Assembly (NCBI GenBank): GCA_016256075.1
Contig: SDVU01000560.1
Location: 1-12,317, forward strand
Source: Dictyocoela muelleri
Lineage: Eukaryota; Microsporidia
DNA: 12,317 nucleotides
Direction: 5' to 3'
Positions 7,930 to 12,317 of this stretch are shown here, one piece after another. Position 1 is the stretch's first letter. Every line of letters begins with the position of its first letter. A program made the position numbers and the translations under genes. The notes beneath the pieces are model-generated. The model had not been told where the DNA came from. It saw nothing but the letters and a program-made list of their open reading frames with translations, and ran no database searches.

Positions 7930-8371
7930 TTTATTATTGACATACGTGATAGTGCATCGGCACCCTGATTTAGTTTTCCCTCATAGTAAATCATTATATA
8001 ATCAACTTCCTGTATCATCATTTTCCACAGTTCTATTCTTTTTGTTAAGTCACTTGAGTCAGGAATAATGTTTTTATTATCTGTATAAATTTAATTTTGC
8101 TTCCTAGAATTATATTTCTGAAAATCATTAAAGATTTCTATATAGAAAACATTTCTTTTTCTCCAGAGGTATATTTTTTTTCAACATCAGAAAGCTTATT
8201 ACTATAAATTGATATATTTTTTTGAATCAATACAGAACCTATTGCAAAGTTACTAGCATCTGTGTAAAGTTCAAATGGTTCATTCAAATTGGTTATATGT
8301 AAATATGGCTGTTTTTCTATTTTTTTTATAAACATAATTAGGGGTTTTTGTGTCATAATTTCATCATTCAA
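7930..8371 (-). pseudogene. gypsy-1 RNase H remnant
   Basis: FELYTDASNFAIGSVLIQ (about 8225-8285) is the first RNase H motif with its Asp. YSNKLSDVEKKYTSGEKEMFSI follows, with the Glu-bearing helix. Near the left end YYEGKLNQGADALSRM (about 7935-7985) is the standard RNase H-to-integrase connection motif of Ty3/gypsy. It sits between reverse transcriptase and integrase. Decayed, with about three breaks. Confidence 0.82.
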
Positions 8372-9240
8372 ATTTTCCTAAATTTGCTAACTTTGAACTC
8401 AACAGATCGTTTTTATTACTGAGATTGGTTATATAAGGCCCGAACCATTGGATAGAACCTATTATCTTCATGAATTGCCTTTTGTTTTTCGGTATTCCAA
8501 ATTTTTTTAAATTGACAAGTTTAGTTATGTCTGGTTTTATAAATCCCAAATAAATTATTTGGCCGAGGTATAAAATTTTAGGTTTAAAAAAACCACTCTT
8601 ATTGAAATTAATTTTAAATTTAGAAATCCATAAACAATTTAAAACTTCTAATAAATGAATATTATGTTCTAAAAAAGAATTGCTGAATATAAGTATATCG
8701 TCTAAAAATATTTTAACAAAATTAAGTCCATTTAAAAGTTCACACATTGCTATTTGAAAGTGAAATGGCGCATTTTTTAATCCGAATATAATCTCAGAAA
8801 TTCATATTTATCGTTAAGTATTGTGAAAGCTGTTTTATGAATATCATTTTGATATTTTTAATTGATAATATTCATAATGTAAATCTATTTTTGAAAATAA
8901 TTTTGACACTTTTAAATCGCAAAATTGCTATTTTAATTTGGGATACGGGAAATGTTGAGATTGTGTTATTTTATTAAGAGCCCTATAATCCACTACTAAT
9001 CTGATCGAGTTGTCCGATTTGGGTATTATAAATCCTGGTGAAGAGAAACTTGACTTTGATCTCCTTATAATTTTTTTAGATGTTTAATCCTTTATATGAT
9101 CTTCTACTTTTGATTTATATTTTAATGGAACAGAATACCCTTTATGTTGAATAATCTTACTATTTGTCAGATTGATTACATGGCCATTTGTTGGTATTTC
9201 ACCAACATTGGGATTATTATTTTTATAAAAAACTAAGAAA
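8372..9240 (-). pseudogene. gypsy-1 reverse transcriptase remnant
   Basis: Motifs in order from the right are GYSVPLKYKSKVEDHI, SSPGFIIPKSDNSIRLVVDYRALNK (seen across about 8980-9060), SKIDLHYEYYQLKIS (first catalytic Asp), GLKNAPFHFQIAM, and FVKIFLDDILIFSNS with the FLDD box at 8697-8708. A thumb region follows, with FIKPDITKLVNL and FMKIIGSIQWFGPYI, the latter corresponding to the FLGLxxYYRxFI motif of gypsy elements. Identification as Ty3/gypsy is firm. Decayed, with about four breaks. Confidence 0.87.
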
Positions 9241-9379
9241 TTGATCAAAGTTTTCGCCTTTTAATTATTCATTTTTAAATTCACTATTATGATTGTTATT
9301 TAAATTACCAAAAAGTGAAATTTCATAGTAATTATTTTTAATTTCATATTGTCAAAATCTATAGATGATTTATATTTTT

Positions 9380-9716
9380 GTAAAAAATTTAGACCTTTAA
9401 TGGCTTCACATGGTAAATTTCTAGGCAAATAAAAATTCTATGAAAATATTGAGGAACTATTTTTTTGTAAACCTAGTTCTAAGTTAATATAACTATCTAT
9501 TTGTTCACTATGAACATTACCCAAAATAATTTTAATTGGTGCGCATTTTTTAATTTCCTTTGATAAATTTCGAACTTTATTATAAACTATAAAATTTAAA
9601 TCAGCACCTGTATCTATTGTTAAATTTATTAATAAATTTTTAAAATAAAGTTTAATATACAGATCAGTCTTTTTATTAGATTTTTTTAAATTGAAATTTT
9701 TTCTTTGGAGAAACAC
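9380..9716 (-). pseudogene. gypsy-1 protease remnant
   Basis: LTIDTGADLNFIV, with the catalytic Asp codon at 9612-9614, is a retropepsin active site in its usual strand context. It is followed by PIKIILGN, a typical flap-side strand, and toward the left by RNLPCEAIKGLNFLQKY (about 9370-9425), which resembles the closing ILGxDFL-type segment. It lies between the zinc knuckle and the reverse transcriptase. Decayed, with about two breaks. Confidence 0.75.
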
Positions 9717-9734
9717 TCAGAATCACTAATGACT

Positions 9735-9775
9735 GTTTGACTTATGAATCTTGCAATATTTATCTCCCTTATTTT
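9735..9775 (-). pseudogene. gypsy-1 nucleocapsid zinc-knuckle remnant
   Basis: On the minus strand NKGDKYCKIHKSNSH begins a C-x2-H-x4-H knuckle, and SECF follows close by. The spacing is the same as in gypsy-2 (CKFHNLKTH...C), so both elements used the same knuckle variant. It lies just upstream of the protease and just downstream of direct repeat copy A. Confidence 0.5.
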
Positions 9776-9837
9776 CGATATTAATTGAGTTTAAGGTAAT
9801 TTAAATATTTTTTTTTTTAAAATTCAAAAATCTTATT
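9760..9837. repeat. Direct repeat copy A in gypsy-1 gag
   Basis: This stretch matches 10301-10373 in the same orientation, apart from short gaps in T runs and a few substitutions. It covers the part of gag just before the zinc knuckle. The two copies enclose 9838-10300. Confidence 0.7.
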
Positions 9838-10300
9838 CTTGGATGAACGTTTCTTCGACCCAAAAAATGACGTCATAGAATTACGAATTGATTAATTGAA
9901 TTTTTATTCCTTTGAATTCCCCTTGTATATGCATGAAACAGTTTCTGAAAACACCCAATGGATCGATCTCTTCAAATTTTGAAATTTTATACCATATAAG
10001 ATCATCTTTTAAAGTTGTTTTGGGAACTTTTTTAGCCAAGTTATAAAGAGTGTTCAACATTTTTTTTTCACTAGATAGTGTGTTTTCTTAATTAATTCTT
10101 ATCCAAAGAGACCTAGGTCTGTTTTTCTTTTATAAAATGATTATTTAGCCATCTATGAAACTTTTAAAGGCAATTGGATGTTCGAGGAACTTTATTAAGA
10201 ATCTTATCTATAAAGCGTTTTTTTTCGGCCCATATACCAAAAGCTATTCGTCTATAAGTAATTTTTTTTTTCTGCGGAGGGTCGAATAACACTTTACGAT
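9838..10300 (-). other. Extra segment of unknown origin inside gypsy-1 gag
   Basis: About 463 bp lies between two copies of a 75-bp gag stretch. It has coding-like pieces on the minus strand: TYRRIAFGIWAEKKRFIDKI near the right end, KFHRWLNNHFIKEKQ in the middle, and YNLAKKVPKTTLKDDLIWYK with FEEIDPLGVFRNCFMHI toward the left. I do not recognise a family, and the pieces lie in different frames. It is not a tandem copy of neighbouring gag. It may be an inserted fragment of another element or of a host gene. A perfect TGACGTCA palindrome lies at 9868-9875. Confidence 0.45.
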
Positions 10301-10373
10301 TTATTTCCCTTATTTTTGATATTAATTAGTTAAGTTCATTTTAATATTTTTTTTAAAATTCAAAAATCTTATT
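10301..10373. repeat. Direct repeat copy B in gypsy-1 gag
   Basis: This is the partner of 9760-9837. On the minus strand it reads like the same gag stretch (NIKNKGNK against NIENKGDK in copy A) but lacks the zinc knuckle that follows copy A. It therefore looks like the original gag end interrupted at this point. Confidence 0.7.
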
Positions 10374-10981
10374 ATTATTCCCTTGTTCAATAAGTTTTAT
10401 TTCAATCAAATTTGATTTATTAAGAATTTATACAAATAATTTCGATCTAATTCAATGAAATACATGATGGTTTGAGGGTGGAGATTTTTCATAAAATATT
10501 CCTCAATTCGATAATTTGTTTTCTTTTCATTTAAATTATTACATAAACCGAATTTACTAGTTTCTTCATATATTGCTTGATAGTAATCTTTAATTAAAAC
10601 AAATTTTTTTTATATTTTCTAAATTATTCAAATAAATTAATGTATGATTTTTTGGATACTTTGCAGAAATTAATGACTTTAACTTTGTCTCTTTGACTTT
10701 TTATCTGCCTTTATGTAATGATAACCATCATCTACTAATTCTTCTAACACGGGTAATATTACATCATTTTCCCATTTCATCTTGCTTGTTATATTCCCTA
10801 ATTTGAGAATCAATGACTCAAGATCTTGAAATTCTAAATCATAAAGACGTGGCATTTTTAATAGCAACTTTTCTTCAGATCCCGGTAATTTGTATGAGAA
10901 TGTTATTTCAGCATCGTGTATTTTATTTATTGCATTTTTATCTTTATTAGTATTAAAAAAATAGTATTTATACCTTTTCAT
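10374..10981 (-). pseudogene. gag: Probable gypsy-1 gag remnant
   Basis: The ATG at 10981 opens 100 codons of acidic and basic helical sequence with FQDLESLILKLGNITSKMKW and NDVILPVLEELVDD. Further left, YYQAIYEETSKFGLCNNLNE and EEYFMKNLHPQTIMYFIELD (about 10450-10590) resemble the capsid C-terminal region of Ty3/gypsy gag, where a Y..xF..L helix precedes a short E-x-x-F-xx-GLxP-type loop. The position, upstream of zinc knuckle and protease and downstream of the LTR candidate, is the main argument. No motif is decisive; gag is fast-evolving. About three breaks. Confidence 0.5.
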
Positions 10982-11130
10982 GGGATTTATTATGTCTCTT
11001 TGAATTCAGACTGAGATATCCTTGTGGAAATATCTTCAAGAATATAAAATTTAATAAAATTGACTTATAACTAGAAGATTTTTATTATTATGATATTTAT
11101 TTAACTCTTTGTAATTATCATAATTATCCA
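10982..11130 (-). other. gypsy-1 leader with possible primer-binding site
   Basis: This is noncoding, AT-rich sequence between gag and the LTR candidate. Read on the minus strand from 11130 it begins TGGATAATTATG, so a TGG directly follows a CA that could end the LTR. That is the arrangement expected of a tRNA primer-binding site. I cannot assign a tRNA, and the sequence is low in complexity, so this is weak. Confidence 0.3.
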
Positions 11131-11142
11131 TGTTCACATAAC

Positions 11143-11170
11143 ATGCTTTTTATATGCTTTTTATATGCTT
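11143..11170. repeat. Tandem 11-bp repeat, 2.5 copies
   Basis: ATGCTTTTTAT occurs twice head to tail (11143-11153, 11154-11164), followed by ATGCTT. It falls inside the gypsy-1 LTR candidate and may have lengthened by slippage. Confidence 0.7.
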
Positions 11171-11188
11171 AATTATGATATATTAAAC

Positions 11189-11202
11189 ATATATATATAT
11201 AT
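11189..11202. repeat. AT dinucleotide repeat
   Basis: Seven AT units in a row; simple slippage-prone sequence. Confidence 0.8.
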
Positions 11203-11290
11203 CAATATGTTTTATATTTTAATTTTAAATTGTCATTACAATTGCATTATTGTGTTTAACACAATATTTTATGTTTTTTTGATATTACAG

Positions 11291-11346
11291 GCCGTTTTTA
11301 AAATTTTATACCATTTTTAAGATTTCATGCCGTTTTTAAAAAAAAA
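11291..11346. repeat. Imperfect tandem repeat, three units of about 19 bp
   Basis: Units start at 11291 (GCCGTTTTTAAAATTTTATA), 11311 (CCATTTTTAAGATTTCAT) and 11329 (GCCGTTTTTAAAA). They share CC-R-TTTTTAA-R-ATTT. They lie just outside the gypsy-1 LTR edge, between it and the Merlin remnant. No function is visible. Confidence 0.6.
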
Positions 11347-11376
11347 TAAAACCCATATAAATATAATCTTATAATG

Positions 11377-11895
11377 TTATAACTTTAAAAAAGACATTAA
11401 TAACTTGTTAAAACGGACGTTTTTTATTGGAAACATATTATTAAACATAAATTCATATAGATATCCTTCCAGCACATTCCTTTTAGTACTATATTGCAGT
11501 TTAAACTTACGTTTGACATAAAGCCAACGTTTATCTATATTTCGAGTATAGATAGTAGAATCATCATGAGATATAAAATTATAACTGTGATTAACAGTTA
11601 AATTAGAATGATTAGGATTCTCTTTCAATGCTGCATATGACCGCCATTATCACTAATTATAATAGTTCTAGGTCTTACACGAATATAAATAATACATAAA
11701 AGGGTTTCAGATGTTCTATTATTAAGTAAAAAGTAAAAACTTTCTATTACACCGCTCTATCATACCCAATATTCATTAAGCTTCTATGACACGACCTACA
11801 TTATATTTTAATTTGAAAAAAAAATAGATTCGTCTATTTTGATAATTTTTAGTGTTCCATCTGTGTTCAGTCATCCTATCTGATAATAGATTCTT
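11377..11895 (-). pseudogene. Merlin (IS1016/ISXO2-like) DDE transposase remnant
   Basis: Read leftward: LKIIKIDES (first catalytic Asp at 11832-11834, IDES box), a following MNIGYDRA or GMIER segment, then RVRPRTIIISDNGG (second Asp at 11649-11651, the TxIxSD box). Then come NLTVNHSYNF, IYTRNIDKRWLYVKRKF, and a closing LEGYLYEFMF. TVNHS..FV, THTQ.IE..W and L..YLDEFMW are the hallmark boxes of IS1016/ISXO2-type domains. The residue that should be catalytic Glu in IE..W is Asp here (11533-11535). Several frameshifts and stops separate the boxes. The right-hand 83-codon piece from 11628 is the best preserved. No terminal repeats were found. Confidence 0.78.
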
Positions 11896-12004
11896 CAGTC
11901 AAAACCTGTTGACATATTATTTTACAAATCAAACACAAAGCAGAAAAAGATTTTATCTAAATCAACAAAAGAACTTATTGTAGATCGGGAATCTTCTTTT
12001 ATAC
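11896..12004 (-). other. Possible N-terminal remnant of the Merlin transposase
   Basis: This stretch lies directly upstream of the IDES box, where the DNA-binding part of a Merlin transposase should be. Short open stretches exist on the minus strand but no motif is recognisable. Confidence 0.2.
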
Positions 12005-12093
12005 AAAGAAACCCCAAACCGAAACAAAATGCCTTGGTATTTTTTCGGTTTCTTTTTTCGGCATTTTTCAGGAAAAGAGCCGAAAAAAAACCG
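12005..12093. repeat. Cluster of two overlapping hairpins
   Basis: The first hairpin pairs 12005-12033 (AAAGAAACC ... GAAACAAAATGCC) with 12036-12059 (GGTATTTTTTCGGTTTC...), with a 7-base bulge and a 2-base loop. The second pairs 12053-12069 (TTTTTTCGGCATTTTTC) with 12072-12088 (GAAAAGAGCCGAAAAAA), with one mismatch and one G-T pair; its outer stem can extend to 12045-12093. The arms share bases 12045-12059, so only one full form can exist at a time. This could be a small foldback transposon. No coding region adjoins it. Confidence 0.6.
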
Positions 12094-12317
12094 ATTTATC
12101 ATTTTATATAATTATAAAATAATTTTAATAAGTTTTAAATTAAAAAAATTATAAACGTAAAAATATTTAATTATTTTAAATATAATTCAAAATCTTCAGC
12201 AATATTTTCAAAAAATTCGGTACTAGTACCAGAAACGAAAAAAAATTGTTATTAAATTTCTTTATTTAGAAACCAACTATTTTATATATACTATTAACTA
12301 ATCAAAGTATTTGAGCT
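12094..12317. other. AT-rich sequence, no gene seen
   Basis: No coding motif or RNA gene is visible. The one local structure is a perfect 12-bp palindrome, GGTACTAGTACC, at 12219-12230. Confidence 0.5.

Larger units (their letters stand above)
7053..11268 (-). mobile_element. gypsy-1: broken Ty3/gypsy LTR retrotransposon, main part
   Basis: Read leftward, this contains an LTR candidate, gag, protease, reverse transcriptase, RNase H and most of integrase. Its remaining 3' end (integrase tail, polypurine tract, LTR start) lies at 553-791, beyond the pogo element. Taking out pogo, the element is roughly 4.5 kb, close to gypsy-2. It is more decayed than gypsy-2, with well over ten breaks, plus an extra segment in gag. 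It must predate pogo, and therefore gypsy-2. It is a distinct family from gypsy-2: the LTRs show no similarity and the motifs differ. Confidence 0.87.
11131..11268 (-). repeat. gypsy-1 5' LTR candidate
   Basis: Bases 11232-11258 match the 3' LTR remnant (553-579) at 26 of 27 positions in the same orientation, so the LTR edge is near 11261-11268. The inner edge is placed at 11131 because TG there (CA on the minus strand) abuts the possible primer-binding site. At about 138 bp this would be a short LTR. Because hAT removes the rest of the partner copy, the inner edge cannot be checked by alignment within the window. Confidence 0.4.

Noticed and set aside
9868-9875. TGACGTCA palindrome as a CREB/ATF-type regulatory site
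   Set aside because: It is a single short motif in a fossil of unknown origin, with no promoter context.
9838-10900. Tandem duplication of gag as the source of direct repeats A and B
   Set aside because: The sequence after copy A (from 9838) does not resemble the sequence after copy B (from 10374), nor do the sequences before the two copies, so only the 75-bp stretch is duplicated.
10679-10981. A host gene in place of gypsy-1 gag
   Set aside because: It lies in the correct strand and position for gag, is followed by the zinc knuckle and protease of the same element, and shows no match I know to a cellular protein. Gag is the simpler reading, at moderate confidence.
11269-12093. Terminal inverted repeats for the Merlin element, for example GGCCGTTTTT at 11290 against the GC-bearing hairpin arms near 12090
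   Set aside because: The two ends share only a few bases around CCG and no 8-9 bp target duplication was visible.

Overview
The window is a graveyard of eukaryotic transposable elements in very AT-rich DNA. I see no intact host gene, no rRNA or tRNA gene and no CRISPR array. A compact, AT-rich genome carrying Ty3/gypsy, pogo/Tigger, hAT and Merlin elements side by side fits a transposon-rich microsporidian. That is an inference from element content and composition; no host gene is present to confirm it.

The main result is a nested stack. The outermost element is a minus-strand Ty3/gypsy retrotransposon, here called gypsy-1. Its bulk lies at 7053-11268. The end of its integrase, its polypurine tract and the start of its 3' LTR lie far away at 553-791. 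Those two parts are separated by a pogo/Tigger-type DNA transposon on the plus strand (793-7052), which has matching terminal inverted repeats and a TA target duplication. The pogo transposase is in turn split just after its first catalytic aspartate by a second Ty3/gypsy element on the plus strand, gypsy-2 (1670-6078), with about 342-bp LTRs and a 4-bp CTAT target duplication. At the left edge, a hAT transposon (1-552, cut by the window start) ends inside the gypsy-1 3' LTR, next to an 8-bp sequence of the form hAT elements duplicate.

Region by region: 1-552 is the 3' part of the hAT element. 553-791 is the distal end of gypsy-1. 793-1669 is the 5' half of pogo, with its DNA-binding region and first Asp. 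1670-6078 is gypsy-2, in the order LTR, gag, protease, reverse transcriptase, RNase H, integrase, LTR. 6079-7052 is the 3' half of pogo, with the second and third Asp. 7053-11268 is the rest of gypsy-1 read leftward, in the order LTR candidate, gag, protease, reverse transcriptase, RNase H, integrase. Its gag carries an extra segment of about 0.46 kb flanked by roughly 75-bp direct repeats. 11269-11376 is spacer with imperfect tandem repeats. 11377-11895 is a decayed Merlin (IS1016/ISXO2-like) transposase. 11990-12317 has no gene but holds a cluster of overlapping hairpins.

All coding regions look broken, so the window probably makes no protein. The relative order is gypsy-1 first, then pogo, then gypsy-2. 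The hAT insertion is also later than gypsy-1, but its order relative to pogo and gypsy-2 cannot be read. The two gypsy-2 LTRs differ at about 27 positions (about 92% identical by hand alignment), so even the youngest dated insertion is not recent.
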